From Bacillota bacterium (GTDB taxonomy: Bacteria > Bacillota > Clostridia > Lachnospirales > Lachnospiraceae): a DNA stretch of 64,000 nucleotides. A program made the position numbers and the translations under genes. Below are positions 35,915 to 45,429 of the stretch, one piece after another. Location of the stretch: positions 62,001 to 126,000 of the forward strand of contig JAFAGA010000024.1 of assembly GCA_023423045.1 (NCBI GenBank). Direction: 5' to 3'. Numbering within the stretch: the first letter of the stretch is position 1; each line of letters begins with the position of its first letter. The notes under the pieces were generated by a model. It did not search any database. It was given only the letters and a program-made list of their open reading frames with translations, and was not told where the DNA came from.

Positions 35915-37360
35915 ATGAGTAGCATTTATGAATTACCGAGAAGCACACCGGAGAAGCAAGGGGTGCCCTCCCGGGCGATCCTGGCGTTCCTGGAGGAAGC
36001 CGAGAGGATTAGAAAAGAGGATATGAGCCAGGATTTTCACAGCTTTATGCTTCTGCGCCATGGTTATGTAATTGCAGAGGGCTGGTGGGAGCCTTACAGC
36101 AGGAACATGCCCCATATGCTGTTTTCCCTGAGCAAAAGCTTTACCTCTACAGCAATTGGCTTTGCCGTTCAGGAAGGCCTGCTCACGGTGGAGGACAAGG
36201 TTGTTTCCTATTTCAGGGAGGAGTGCCCGGAGCCTGGCGAAAAGCTTGCCGCAATGAGGGTGAAGGATCTGCTGTCCATGTCCACCGGACATATTGAAGA
36301 CACTACTTCCTATATGGTAGAAAGAAGTGATGGAGACTGGGTTCGGGGATTCCTGGAGGTTCCGGTGGAGAAGGAGCCGGGAACGTATTTTCTATATAAT
36401 ACCGGAGCAACCTACATATTATCCGTTATCCTCCAGAAGCTTACAGGGACGAAATTAATTGATTATTTGCAGCCCCGGTTATTTAAGCCCCTGGGTATTG
36501 AGGGCGCTGCCTGGGAATGCTGTCCCAAGGGGTATAACACCGGCGGATTTGGCTTAAGAGTTAAGACGGAGGATATTGCAAAATTCGGACAATTCTATCT
36601 TAATAAGGGAAAGCTGGGCGAAGAGCAATTACTTTCGGAGGAATGGGTGAAGGAAGCGACTGCCGCCCACAGTGATAATTCCAGGAACGATGACAAGGAC
36701 TGGGGGCAGGGCTATGGATATCAGTTCTGGCGCTGCAGGCATCAGGCGTTCCGGGGAGACGGCGCCTTTGGTCAATATTGTGTGGTAATGCCGGAGCAGG
36801 ATATGGTGCTGGCAATCACCGGAGGAATGCGGGACATGCAAAAACCCCTGGAGATTCTGTGGGAGAAACTGCTGCCCGGAGCCGGGGCGCATGCGTTGCC
36901 TGAGAGCAGCGATTATGAGGAACTGAAGGACAAGCTTGCCAATTTGAAGCTGCTGCTTCCGAAGGGCAGCCCCGCCTCCGGGATGGAGGAGACAATCGCC
37001 AGCCTCCGCTATGAGCTGGATGAGAATTCTTTCCATTTCAAACGGATAAGCTTTGAGTTCAGGGAAGGAGTGCTATCTTTGAGGTTGGACACAGCGCAGT
37101 CGCAGCACAGCTATTCGGTGGGGATAGAGCGGTGGACCTCGGATGAGATATTCTTTCAGGGAAATATGGAACCGGCTGCCTTTACCGGCATCTGGGAGAA
37201 GGAGGATACTCTGTTAATCCAATGCCGTCTTACCTCCACCCCCTTTGGCCTTCAGCTGCGAATTCATTTCACAGAACAGGAGCTTACCCTGGAGCTGAAA
37301 ACGAATGTTGGCTTTAGTGAGCCGCAGCCGGAGCAGGTAAAGGGAGTGCGCCTGGGGTAA
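35915..37360 (+). CDS. Serine hydrolase, beta-lactamase class C family
   Basis: 481 residues, no signal peptide, so cytoplasmic. Catalytic S-x-x-K is Ser71/Lys74 (LFSLSKSFTSTA), the Tyr motif is FLYNTGATY, and the MRVKDLLSMSTGHIED stretch is typical of the family. A C-terminal domain of about 120 residues (beta-rich, SFHFKRISFEF) follows. Relatives are esterases, D-aminopeptidases or transpeptidase-like enzymes; the substrate cannot be inferred. ATG after GCGGAGGAGG. Convergent with the permease gene ending 3 bp away. Confidence 0.9.
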   Translation: MSSIYELPRSTPEKQGVPSRAILAFLEEAERIRKEDMSQDFHSFMLLRHGYVIAEGWWEPYSRNMPHMLFSLSKSFTSTAIGFAVQEGLLTVEDKVVSYFREECPEPGEKLAAMRVKDLLSMSTGHIEDTTSYMVERSDGDWVRGFLEVPVEKEPGTYFLYNTGATYILSVILQKLTGTKLIDYLQPRLFKPLGIEGAAWECCPKGYNTGGFGLRVKTEDIAKFGQFYLNKGKLGEEQLLSEEWVKEATAAHSDNSRNDDKDWGQGYGYQFWRCRHQAFRGDGAFGQYCVVMPEQDMVLAITGGMRDMQKPLEILWEKLLPGAGAHALPESSDYEELKDKLANLKLLLPKGSPASGMEETIASLRYELDENSFHFKRISFEFREGVLSLRLDTAQSQHSYSVGIERWTSDEIFFQGNMEPAAFTGIWEKEDTLLIQCRLTSTPFGLQLRIHFTEQELTLELKTNVGFSEPQPEQVKGVRLG

Positions 37361-37362
37361 CT

Positions 37363-38154
37363 TTAGCTTCCTGTGCTGGTGTAGTGACGCACTCCGATAC
37401 GCCACACAATCAAAGAAAACACGAGGAAGATTACCCCGGCGGGCAAGGATAAGAAGGCAAGAGGATAGGGTTCTCCCCAATCGCAGATTACTGCGGCAGG
37501 ATAATAGGAGACCAGAAGCATCGGCATGAAATAGGTGAAGAGATTGCGCAGGGCTTTTGGCATGTATTCTATGGGACAGTGGGTAATCTGATAGCTTGCA
37601 TTGGTGAAGATATAAATCCAATCCAGGGCCTTTATTGTAAAGAAGGCAATTCCGGAGGTGAAGATGAACACACCGATGTAGGTCAGAAAGCCGCCTGCCA
37701 GAGCAAGAAGCAGAATGAGTGAGTCCATGGGACTTAAGCGCTGCTGCATTTTGTTCAGGCACCAGAAAATGGCACAAATTCCGCTGACCACTCTGGCTAA
37801 CCGATGGAGATGAAAATAGCTGGCGGAAACCTGGACCACCAGGGACCTGGGTCTTAATAAGAGCCGGTCAAAATCCCCGGTGCGCACCATCTTCCAGGGG
37901 AAATAGTCGAAGCCCCGAAAGAAGGTTTCTGCTAAGCCGAAACTGGTCAGGGCGATGGCGTAGATCAAAAGAATACGTTCCATTGTCCAGGGGCCGATAC
38001 TGCCAAAGCGTGAGAACATAAAGATCAGGCTGATGGGATCAAAAATCACGACGAGGAATACCTGCAATATCATCAAAGGCCAGCCCTTATATTGCAGGCC
38101 CGAGAGAAAGTGCATTTTTATATACTTAAAATATAATTGGATATCAGCAGTCAT
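37363..38154 (-). CDS. ABC-2 family transporter permease (second subunit)
   Basis: 263 residues, six hydrophobic segments. It resembles the COG3694 permeases that pair with COG4587 proteins: YFKYIKMHFLSGLQYKGWP at the N-terminus, MVRTGDFDRLLLRPRSLVVQV in the first cytoplasmic loop, and a late NASYQITHCPIEYMPKAL segment. It lies 25 bp after the first permease gene. These pairs normally work with a COG4586 ATPase, which is absent here. Substrate unknown; membrane lipids or antibiotics have been suggested for such systems. Confidence 0.85.
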   Translation of the reverse strand: MTADIQLYFKYIKMHFLSGLQYKGWPLMILQVFLVVIFDPISLIFMFSRFGSIGPWTMERILLIYAIALTSFGLAETFFRGFDYFPWKMVRTGDFDRLLLRPRSLVVQVSASYFHLHRLARVVSGICAIFWCLNKMQQRLSPMDSLILLLALAGGFLTYIGVFIFTSGIAFFTIKALDWIYIFTNASYQITHCPIEYMPKALRNLFTYFMPMLLVSYYPAAVICDWGEPYPLAFLSLPAGVIFLVFSLIVWRIGVRHYTSTGS

Positions 38155-38179
38155 ATGAGCTCCTTTCTATAACCGGCGA

Positions 38180-39031
38180 TCATCCTCCCTGGATGATCAG
38201 CCGGTTTATCTTTTTCTTCATAAGGGATTTGCCAAGGAGGATGAACAGGGCGCTCCAGGATAATTGAAGGCTCAGCGCCCAGAGAATACGGTCCGGTGCC
38301 ATGGTTCCCACATAAAAGCGAAGGGGGAGATCCAGGTATCCGGCAAAGGGCTGCAGCAGGAGAAAAGGCTGAAGAACATCCGGCCATAGCTGAAGCGGTA
38401 AATAGCTGCCGGATAAGATACCGCCGATCAGCATGATAATATAAGTGGGGCCATCACCCCATCGGATGTTTAACCGGATGCCGCATACCAGGGTGCCGTA
38501 AGCACTGCACAGCCAAAAAGCGCTGGAAGCGGACAGAATAGCGCACAGGAGTCCGGCAAGAGAGGCAGGAGGGCCCAGGCGATAGGCGCGGGGAGCTAAA
38601 AGACCTGCGATCAGGATGAAGGAGCCTCTCCAGAGGAGGGGGATTAATCTGCCCGCGGCCACCTTGGCGAACCAATGATGGTAAAGATTCAGAGGGCGGC
38701 ACAGATCCAGAGATACGTCCCCATTTTGAATCTTGGCCAGGATATCGCTATCGATATTCATAGGCTGCATCAGGAACAGAAACTGGGCCAGCCAAATATA
38801 GGTGACCAGCTGTTCCAGGTTAAGTCCTGCCATCAGACCGGCGGATGGATTGTCGGAATGAAGGTAGAAGACGGAATACACAACGATTTCGATCAATACC
38901 CAGAAAATACTGATGGAGGCTCCGGCGAGTGCGGCAATCCGGTATTGGAGCCCTTCCGCGGCCTTCATGCGGAAAATAGTCAGGTAAGCCTTAGCCGGCG
39001 AGTCAAGGCGGGAAAGCTTTGAGATTAACAT
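38180..39031 (-). CDS. ABC-2 family transporter permease (first subunit)
   Basis: 283 residues, six hydrophobic segments, COG4587-like: KAYLTIFRMKAAEGLQYRIAAL at the N-terminus and AKIQNGDVSLDLCRPLNLYHHWFAK in the loop, parallel to the LLLRPRS loop of its partner. The ATG has GGAGGAAA 5 bases upstream. Usually an ATPase gene sits directly upstream; here that position is a 600-bp region containing only a possible small RNA and a long hairpin. The pair presumably uses an ATPase encoded elsewhere, or the ATPase gene was lost. Confidence 0.85.
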   Translation of the reverse strand: MLISKLSRLDSPAKAYLTIFRMKAAEGLQYRIAALAGASISIFWVLIEIVVYSVFYLHSDNPSAGLMAGLNLEQLVTYIWLAQFLFLMQPMNIDSDILAKIQNGDVSLDLCRPLNLYHHWFAKVAAGRLIPLLWRGSFILIAGLLAPRAYRLGPPASLAGLLCAILSASSAFWLCSAYGTLVCGIRLNIRWGDGPTYIIMLIGGILSGSYLPLQLWPDVLQPFLLLQPFAGYLDLPLRFYVGTMAPDRILWALSLQLSWSALFILLGKSLMKKKINRLIIQGG

Positions 39032-39182
39032 GGGATTTCCTCCGGTAGGGATTATTTTTTAGACGCCTGCTAATTTTACAGGATGGGAGCGTATTTGTAA
39101 AATTCAAGAAGAAGCGCAGGGTGATATGGCGGCAGCCTTATAAAGTCAGGGCTCATTATTTCTTGATTTTGCTGATTTTTTC

Positions 39183-39211
39183 TTGACAACCTGGCATTTT
39201 AAGGGTATGAT
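39183..39211 (+). promoter_or_regulatory. Strong promoter with no gene attached
   Basis: TTGACA (39183-39188), 17-bp spacer, TATGAT (39206-39211). Confidence 0.65.
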
Positions 39212-39217
39212 ATAAAT

Positions 39218-39312
39218 ATGATTTGAAGGAAAAACATCAGGGTTTTCTATTCTGTTGTCAAAATTAAATATATGGGATATGGCAGGCATTGGATCGGATC
39301 CGATGCTTTTTT
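39218..39312 (+). ncRNA. Candidate small RNA of about 95 nt
   Basis: It starts about 7 bp after a good promoter and ends at a terminator: GCATTGG (39286-39292) pairs with CCGATGC (39300-39306), then six T. No translated ORF with a ribosome site lies inside. It lies in the 600-bp region between the divergent permease and S-layer loci. The sequence matches no RNA family that I recognise. Confidence 0.4.
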
Positions 39313-39504
39313 AATTCTATTATTATTTTCATATGCGTATAATTCTTCTGAGGCAAAAGAAGGATTGACAAATCATGTATTATTTGGTGGAATTATAGGT
39401 GCATACCATGGAAGGGCATCTTCGGTGTAGTTTTGGCATCTTTTGACGCTTAAATTTTGTGAGACAGGATGCTTCAGATATTCGGCAAATTAATAAAAAA
39501 TATA

Positions 39505-39563
39505 GGAAAAGGATGTCATATGTTTTGGAAAAAGTGCCGATAACAGTTATGACATCCTTTTCC
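39505..39563. repeat. Perfect 16-bp inverted repeat with 27-base loop
   Basis: GGAAAAGGATGTCATA (39505-39520) and its exact complement (39548-39563) enclose a loop containing GGAAAAAGTGCCGATAACAG. It lies 74 bp upstream of the secreted-protein operon start. It could be a terminator for upstream transcription, an operator or a mobile palindrome; no U-run follows on the plus strand. Confidence 0.55.
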
Positions 39564-39636
39564 ATGTCCTTGGGATGCCGACAGGCGGTAAGCCACTTGC
39601 CATATGTTAATAAAAAGAAAGGTTAAAGGAAGAAAT

Positions 39637-41997
39637 ATGCGTGAAGACAAAAGAAACCGGACAAAAGGCCGCAGAATTTTGGGATTAACTTCAACTCTTT
39701 TATTGATGTTGGTGCTGGGCTTTTTATTCTCCCGGCCGGTTCAGGCTGCAGGCAGTATTGCGGTAAAGGAGATTAATTATCAGAACAGTACCATTACACT
39801 GCAATTAAATTCCGGTGATACGGCGGTATACTTCTCGGATTCTTCAAAGAAAATCTGGGATGAGGTGCCGGGAACCATCAGCGGCAGCAAAACAATTACA
39901 ATGGATATCTCATGGGTGAGTGCATCCAAGAATTATGTAATGACCTTTAAGGGAGATCAATCCACGTCGGTGGTTTCGGTGACAATTCCGAAGCAGGCCA
40001 CCAATTTTAAGGCAACCTTTAATAAAGTGAAAGGAACGGTAACCTTCAGCAATGCGGGAAACCGTATCATTGAGTGGCGCAAAAAGGGAAGCACCACCTG
40101 GAATACAGTGAACACAGCTACGATATCCCAGGAAATGACGAATCTCTATTCCAACGGAGCAACGGTATACTTCCGGCTTGCCCCGGTGAACGGTTCCGGT
40201 ATCACCAATGTAGGTTTTCGCCCCAGCAAGGAGGTCGCGATAACGATCCCGAAGAAAGCGGCGGCACCCGCAGTCTCTATTAATGGTTCCAAATTTTCCA
40301 TCGCTGTGAAGAAGGGAATGGCATATCGTACGATGGGTCCCGACGGAACAGCCACGGATTGGATTAATATCAACAGCAATTCCGATCTGCTGCTGAAGAA
40401 TGTTGCCCCCGGAGCATTATACAGATCCGGTTCCGCGACGCAGGCAGCAGTGAATCTCCAGTTTCGGACCAATGCCTCCAGTTCGGCCCTGATCTCTAAG
40501 ACGGCTACGGTGACGGTACCGGTGCAGGAGGGTCCTCCGGATGCGGAGACTTATGGAATTTCTTTAAATTATACAAGTTCTTCCTCCCTGTCCATGCAGG
40601 TGAAGGCAGCAAGCAGCAAGACTCCCTTTGAATATACCATAGTAGGAGAGCATCTTGAGTTGAATTATCAGACTGCGGCCTGGACGGAGATCAATACGGG
40701 CACGGCAGTTTCCCTGGATAGTACTAAGGCAAAAAAAGGCAGCCATATCTACATTCGCAAAAAGTCGGTCGGTTCCAGCGGCAGTGAGGATTATGCGCTG
40801 GCATCCGCTGAGTTGGATGTTACCGGAAGCGGCGGTGTGGAATATCCGGCTCCTCCGACTGCCTCCAACCTGACTACGCTGATAACGACGGCAGGAGTGT
40901 GCAAAACTGATAAAACCTCCAGCCACCTGTCCTTTACCCTATACAGCGCTTCCTCCACTACCGTATCCTCCATCAGCTTTACGGATATCTACGGAGTTAC
41001 CAAAGGAACCGTCGCCAGTAAGAGTACGGTGGCAAAGAATTCTAACAGCACCGGAGATTCGGACAGATACATCATTACAACCAAGATTACCTCAACGCAG
41101 AGTATTGACTCTGTGACAGAGGAATTATTATATGCACGGATTACGCTGGCTAATTCTGATATAATAACAAGTACAGCAGCCGCAGGGGTTCATATGTATC
41201 TGTATCCCAAGACCAAAGTGAACAATCCGACAGGTAATAATACCAAGGAATATGCCACAAGCTTTAAGAGGGTTTATCTGTCCACGGATACGCAGGATGA
41301 TAAGAGCTTCAAATTCCGGCTGGATCTGGGAACTGTGAAAGTGATTGATCCTTCCGCTGTTAACAAATATACCGATACAAATACCGCTATCAGCTCCATG
41401 AAATTTGATGGGTATACCCTGAGTTCAGGAGCGGACTATACCGTGGAATACGGCTCCTATATCAATGAGGAGGATATTACTGTGGCGACCGCTACGGTGA
41501 CGGTAAATGTGGCAAGCTTTGAAACCTCTTCACTGATTGATATCACAGACACGGCGGCTCCTCTTGAGATCTATTTGAACAATAATGAGATGTTGGACGA
41601 GGATATTTATATCACCTTAACGAACACAGCATCCTTAAAGGATATGCCCATTGCCTGGTCCATTACCGAGGGTAGCCTCAAGGAGACCAAAACCTCCACG
41701 GTAACGAATCCGGACAATACCACGACAACGGTAACCGAAGAGGTAATCAACTATACTCTGGAATTGAATATATTCAGCAATTCCTATGGGGTAAGCGTGG
41801 CAGATGTAACCTGGGGCGGGATCTCCATCTTCGGATCAGCCAAAATATCCGGCGGGAAAGCGACCATATCTCTGTCCAATGCGAAGATTAACAAGCTTAC
41901 AACCGATAGTACCACAACAAATAATGTTGTGATCACTCTGAGCAATGGCTTTGCAATCAAGACCGGATGCAAGCTGACCATCCTGAATGCTTCCTGA
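39637..41997 (+). CDS. Large secreted protein, paralogue 1 (unknown family)
   Basis: 786 residues from the ATG at 39637 (AAAGGAAG just upstream; an ATG at 39604 precedes that site). Signal peptide about 14-38 ending RPVQAAG. No catalytic motif, LPXTG or SLH domain. Its first about 400 residues match the next gene throughout: MDISWVSASKNYVMTFKGD against MDISWISASADVTLYFRGD, IEWRKKGSTTWNTV against FEWRKLSDYYWNRV. It then adds an approximately 390-residue, Thr/Ser-rich, beta-strand-like C-terminal region. It opens a cluster with an SLH protein and a MacAB-type exporter, suggesting a cell-surface layer component. Function unknown. Confidence 0.85.
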   Translation: MREDKRNRTKGRRILGLTSTLLLMLVLGFLFSRPVQAAGSIAVKEINYQNSTITLQLNSGDTAVYFSDSSKKIWDEVPGTISGSKTITMDISWVSASKNYVMTFKGDQSTSVVSVTIPKQATNFKATFNKVKGTVTFSNAGNRIIEWRKKGSTTWNTVNTATISQEMTNLYSNGATVYFRLAPVNGSGITNVGFRPSKEVAITIPKKAAAPAVSINGSKFSIAVKKGMAYRTMGPDGTATDWININSNSDLLLKNVAPGALYRSGSATQAAVNLQFRTNASSSALISKTATVTVPVQEGPPDAETYGISLNYTSSSSLSMQVKAASSKTPFEYTIVGEHLELNYQTAAWTEINTGTAVSLDSTKAKKGSHIYIRKKSVGSSGSEDYALASAELDVTGSGGVEYPAPPTASNLTTLITTAGVCKTDKTSSHLSFTLYSASSTTVSSISFTDIYGVTKGTVASKSTVAKNSNSTGDSDRYIITTKITSTQSIDSVTEELLYARITLANSDIITSTAAAGVHMYLYPKTKVNNPTGNNTKEYATSFKRVYLSTDTQDDKSFKFRLDLGTVKVIDPSAVNKYTDTNTAISSMKFDGYTLSSGADYTVEYGSYINEEDITVATATVTVNVASFETSSLIDITDTAAPLEIYLNNNEMLDEDIYITLTNTASLKDMPIAWSITEGSLKETKTSTVTNPDNTTTTVTEEVINYTLELNIFSNSYGVSVADVTWGGISIFGSAKISGGKATISLSNAKINKLTTDSTTTNNVVITLSNGFAIKTGCKLTILNAS

Positions 41998-42057
41998 GTA
42001 TGAAAGCATGTTTTTCGGGAGAGAAGCAGGGATTAACTTAAGTTGATTGGAGGGCTT

Positions 42058-43242
42058 ATGAAAAAGAATAGATATCAAATACTAACGATATGTGCAATCG
42101 CCGTCCTTCTGCTTTTGCTTGTGCCTCACGGCAGGGCATATGCGGAGGGGGCCACGGCAATTTCCTTTGGGGAGATTGATTACGAAGCCTTAACCATGCA
42201 GGTTTTCGGCAACAATAATACAGTGGTATATTACTCTACCGACGGCAGCACCTGGTCGGAGATTGAAAGCGGATATGACGGCGCGTCGAAGGCTTATATT
42301 ATGGATATCTCCTGGATATCTGCTTCTGCGGATGTTACCCTGTATTTCAGGGGAGATATCATTAAGACCGTGAAGACGATTACGCTTCCGGCGGCCAACT
42401 CCTCCATCAGTGTAATATATGACAGGGTAGAAGGAGAATTTACCTTTAGTGATGTGGATGAAGCTAATTATTTTGAATGGAGAAAGTTATCAGATTATTA
42501 CTGGAACCGTGTGAGCCTGAATGAAAGCTCAGCCGAATTCCAAAACTTTATGGAAACCATGGAGAGCATGCGTACCAAGGGTGCGAAGATTATCATCCGT
42601 ACTCCGCAGGAGACCGGAACGGGCGCAGGTAATCCCGGGATGCGTCCCAGTTCGGAGATTACAGTTACCATTCCTGCCAGAGCTGCAGCACCGTCAGTAA
42701 AGGTGAATCTGAGCAAGCTTACCTTGAATACCACCACTGCTCTGGAATATTATGATGCGGCTACCGACCTGTGGGTGGAATGTGACAGCTCTATGTCCAT
42801 TGAGGATATTGCGCCGAAGGCTCTCTATGAGAATGGAGGGAAGGCGGTTTCCCTGCAGCTGCGTAAGGCGGCCACCAGCTCGGCGCCCAACTCCAAAATC
42901 CAGAAGCTGACCATACCCGGGCAATCGGCAGCTCCAAGTATTGGAGGAAGCAGCAGTGATGTTACCTACTATTACGTGAATTCCAAGCTGGTGATGCAAT
43001 TTAACAAGGCATCCGCTTCCAGCCCCTATGAATATATGATTGTGAAAGAGGGGGCGACCTTCAACCCCACCGCTTCGGGCTGGAAGGCGGTAACTTCTTC
43101 CTCACTTATGACGATCTCCAATTCATTGGCGCCGCGCGGTTGCAAGGTGTATGTCAGAAAGAAGGGAACAGAGGAAAACGCAGCGAAGAATACGGTGTTG
43201 GCACTGCCGTCTGCAATAAGCAGCTTTTCGGTATCCTACTAA
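42058..43242 (+). CDS. Secreted protein, paralogue 2 (unknown family)
   Basis: 394 residues from the ATG at 42058, after TTGGAGGG. Signal peptide about 1-29 ending AYAEG. It is a tandem paralogue of the N-terminal half of the preceding protein, sharing strand patterns such as VYYSTDGSTWSEIESG, AAPSVKVNLSKLTL, and PYEYMIVKEGATFNP with a closing VYVRKKG. Only 60 bp separates the two genes, so they are probably co-transcribed. Ser/Thr-rich, Cys-poor and beta-strand-like, as expected for extracellular structural proteins. Function unknown. Confidence 0.83.
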   Translation: MKKNRYQILTICAIAVLLLLLVPHGRAYAEGATAISFGEIDYEALTMQVFGNNNTVVYYSTDGSTWSEIESGYDGASKAYIMDISWISASADVTLYFRGDIIKTVKTITLPAANSSISVIYDRVEGEFTFSDVDEANYFEWRKLSDYYWNRVSLNESSAEFQNFMETMESMRTKGAKIIIRTPQETGTGAGNPGMRPSSEITVTIPARAAAPSVKVNLSKLTLNTTTALEYYDAATDLWVECDSSMSIEDIAPKALYENGGKAVSLQLRKAATSSAPNSKIQKLTIPGQSAAPSIGGSSSDVTYYYVNSKLVMQFNKASASSPYEYMIVKEGATFNPTASGWKAVTSSSLMTISNSLAPRGCKVYVRKKGTEENAAKNTVLALPSAISSFSVSY

Positions 43243-43273
43243 TGTAAGATAAGAATAAATATCAGGGGTTTAT

Positions 43274-43341
43274 GGACCTGCCCATGCATACGGGCTGAGA
43301 GACAGGAAATATTCCGGTCTTTCAGGAGGGGATGCATGGGC
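43274..43341 (+). terminator. Large hairpin between the secreted-protein and SLH genes
   Basis: CTGCCCATGCAT pairs with ATGCATGGGCAG, with an inner GACAGGAA/TTCCGGTC stem. CCTTTTTTATTTC follows about 10 bases later. Probable terminator; it splits the cluster into two transcription units. Confidence 0.65.
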
Positions 43342-43501
43342 AGAGCTTCATACTCCTTTTTTATTTCATACCGATTTTTTATAGAAATTTTAGATATCTC
43401 TCAATATTCTCACATTTCGAACACAGAATGTTCATGATTTTCGATTAGTATTATATGGAAGGTATTTAGAACTTGCCAAAATGATAAGAAGGAGAATAAA
43501 A

Positions 43502-45385
43502 ATGCGAAAATTATTAGCTTTTATTATGGCTGCTGTCATGCTGCTGCCCATCACCCTGCCGGCAATGGGAACAGAGCAGGTGCTGGCGGCCGGTAACGCA
43601 CAAAGGGTAATCGATGCCCTGGGAATTATGAAGACGGACAAAGGGGTGATCAGCCCCGATGCAGCGAGGATTACCCGGGCTCAGTATTCACAGCTTCTTG
43701 TGAATATGTCTTCCTTAAAGGATACCGCGGCCACTTCCAGTAATGTATCCTTATTCAGCGACGTATCCAGGAAGCATTGGGCGGCGGGATATATAAAGAC
43801 ATCGCTCTCCGGTGGGTGGATGTATGGTTATCTGGATGGCTCCTTTCAACCGGACCGTGGTGTTACCTTAATGGAAGCTATTCACGGAGTACTTAAGCTG
43901 CTGGGCTATTCCGACAGTGATTTCGGAACCAACGCAGCTGCCAATAAGATGGCGCTGTATGCCTCCAAGAAACTAAACAAAAATATCACTGCAACGAAGA
44001 AAACAGCCTATCTCAGCTATGATGACTGTGTGAATTTATTCTATAATGTGCTGAATGCAACAACAAAGGACGGCAGGGTTTATGCCGAGACACTAGGTTA
44101 TTCTTTGGACACCAAAGGTGAGCTGGATTATCTGTCTGTAGTAAATACAAAGACAGAAGGCCCCATTGTTGCCGGTGATAATTGGACGAATTCCATTCCC
44201 TTCTCCGTCCTTACAGCCTCCTTCTATAAGAATGATTTAAAGTCCAGCTATGCAGCGATCAGCAAATACGATGTTTTGTATTATTCGGAAAGTGCCAAAA
44301 CCGTATGGGCTTATGATACAAAGGTTACCGGAATTCTTAGCGCAGTCAATCCGGACCGGATCAACCCGACCTCGGTAACCGTGGCAGGTGCGGATTATAA
44401 TTTTGAAAGCAGTACCACCGCTCTGGCATTCTCTTCTGTGGGAACCATTTCAAAGGGAGACATCGTCACCCTGCTGCTGGGCAAGAATAAGACGGTTGCC
44501 GGAGTTTTAACCCAGGAGGAGTACAGTAATGCCATCACAGGACTGGTCATGAGTCTGGGCATACATAGCGTCGAGAATAAAGATGGAATATACGAGAATA
44601 CAAATTATGCAACCTTTGTGGATGCCGCCGGCAATACCTACACCCAGGACTATGACGGCGATAGCCTGACCTTCTATGAGGAGGATATTATCCGGGTAAC
44701 CTATGAAGGCGGTAATGTGACCGTAAGTAAGTATAATAAGTCCTACAGCTCTCTGAACGAAGCCACCTTCAGCAGTGACGGCACCTCCATCGGAGGAAAG
44801 AGACTGGCCCCGGATGTAAAAATTCTGGATTACAGCAAAGGAAAATACATCTCCCTGTATCCCGTAAGGCTTGCCAACTCCATTTTACTGGATAGCAGGA
44901 TTCATTACTATGATACTAATGCGAACGGTGAGATTAAGAATTTGATCCTTGATAATTCCACCGGGGATCTGAATTCCTATGGAATATTTACCGAACTCTC
45001 CTATGCGGGAAGCTCCGGTTCCTACGAATATATTATCGACGGAGCCCCGGGCAAAGTGAGCAAAGCCTCTTACAGCGATTTCTCGATGACAAAAGGTCCA
45101 ACAGGATTTCGCTATGAAGAGGGCAGCATCGCTTCCTCCTATGAGCTGCTGGAATTCTCGGTGGATGCCATCACCTCCACAACCGTCACTTCAAAATCCA
45201 CAAAATATCAGATGGCTGAGAAGCTGGGAGTCTATTATCTGTCAAAGGGAGAGTATGTCGCAACCACCCTGGATAAGATTAAAGATTTATCCAAGTATAC
45301 GGTTAAGGCATACGCTGATCAGGCGGTCACTCTGGGCGGAAGAATCCGTGTGATTGTCGCTGAAAGCAAGACAAACAACGAGTAG
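43502..45385 (+). CDS. SLH-domain cell-surface protein
   Basis: 627 residues from the ATG at 43502 (AAGAAGGAG 7 bases upstream; the ATG at 43481 overlaps that site). Signal peptide about 1-26 (LLAFIMAAVMLLPITLPAMG). Residues about 40-210 hold two to three S-layer homology domains (ISPDAARITRAQYSQLLVNM; FSDVSRKHWAAGYI; YGYLDGSFQPDRGVTLMEAI), which bind secondary wall polymer. The remaining about 420 residues are beta-rich and not assigned to a family. It probably sits non-covalently on the wall. 44 bp downstream begins the exporter operon. Confidence 0.9.
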   Translation: MRKLLAFIMAAVMLLPITLPAMGTEQVLAAGNAQRVIDALGIMKTDKGVISPDAARITRAQYSQLLVNMSSLKDTAATSSNVSLFSDVSRKHWAAGYIKTSLSGGWMYGYLDGSFQPDRGVTLMEAIHGVLKLLGYSDSDFGTNAAANKMALYASKKLNKNITATKKTAYLSYDDCVNLFYNVLNATTKDGRVYAETLGYSLDTKGELDYLSVVNTKTEGPIVAGDNWTNSIPFSVLTASFYKNDLKSSYAAISKYDVLYYSESAKTVWAYDTKVTGILSAVNPDRINPTSVTVAGADYNFESSTTALAFSSVGTISKGDIVTLLLGKNKTVAGVLTQEEYSNAITGLVMSLGIHSVENKDGIYENTNYATFVDAAGNTYTQDYDGDSLTFYEEDIIRVTYEGGNVTVSKYNKSYSSLNEATFSSDGTSIGGKRLAPDVKILDYSKGKYISLYPVRLANSILLDSRIHYYDTNANGEIKNLILDNSTGDLNSYGIFTELSYAGSSGSYEYIIDGAPGKVSKASYSDFSMTKGPTGFRYEEGSIASSYELLEFSVDAITSTTVTSKSTKYQMAEKLGVYYLSKGEYVATTLDKIKDLSKYTVKAYADQAVTLGGRIRVIVAESKTNNE

Positions 45386-45429
45386 CGGCAGGCCGCTCCT
45401 CTTATGTTAAATAGAGTAAAGGAGACAAA

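Noticed and set aside
39272..39430. A 52-codon ORF (begins MGYGRHWIGSDAF)
   Set aside because: No ribosome site, and it runs through an intrinsic terminator stem; probably a chance ORF.
39565..39610. Cobalamin-riboswitch-like GTAAGCCACTTGCC
   Set aside because: Only a short resemblance to one conserved box; the rest of the aptamer is missing and the downstream gene has no B12 link.
43410..43440. GAACA-CAGAA-TGTTC inverted repeat before the SLH gene as an operator
   Set aside because: Five-base arms occur by chance in AT-rich intergenic DNA; no regulator or second site supports it.
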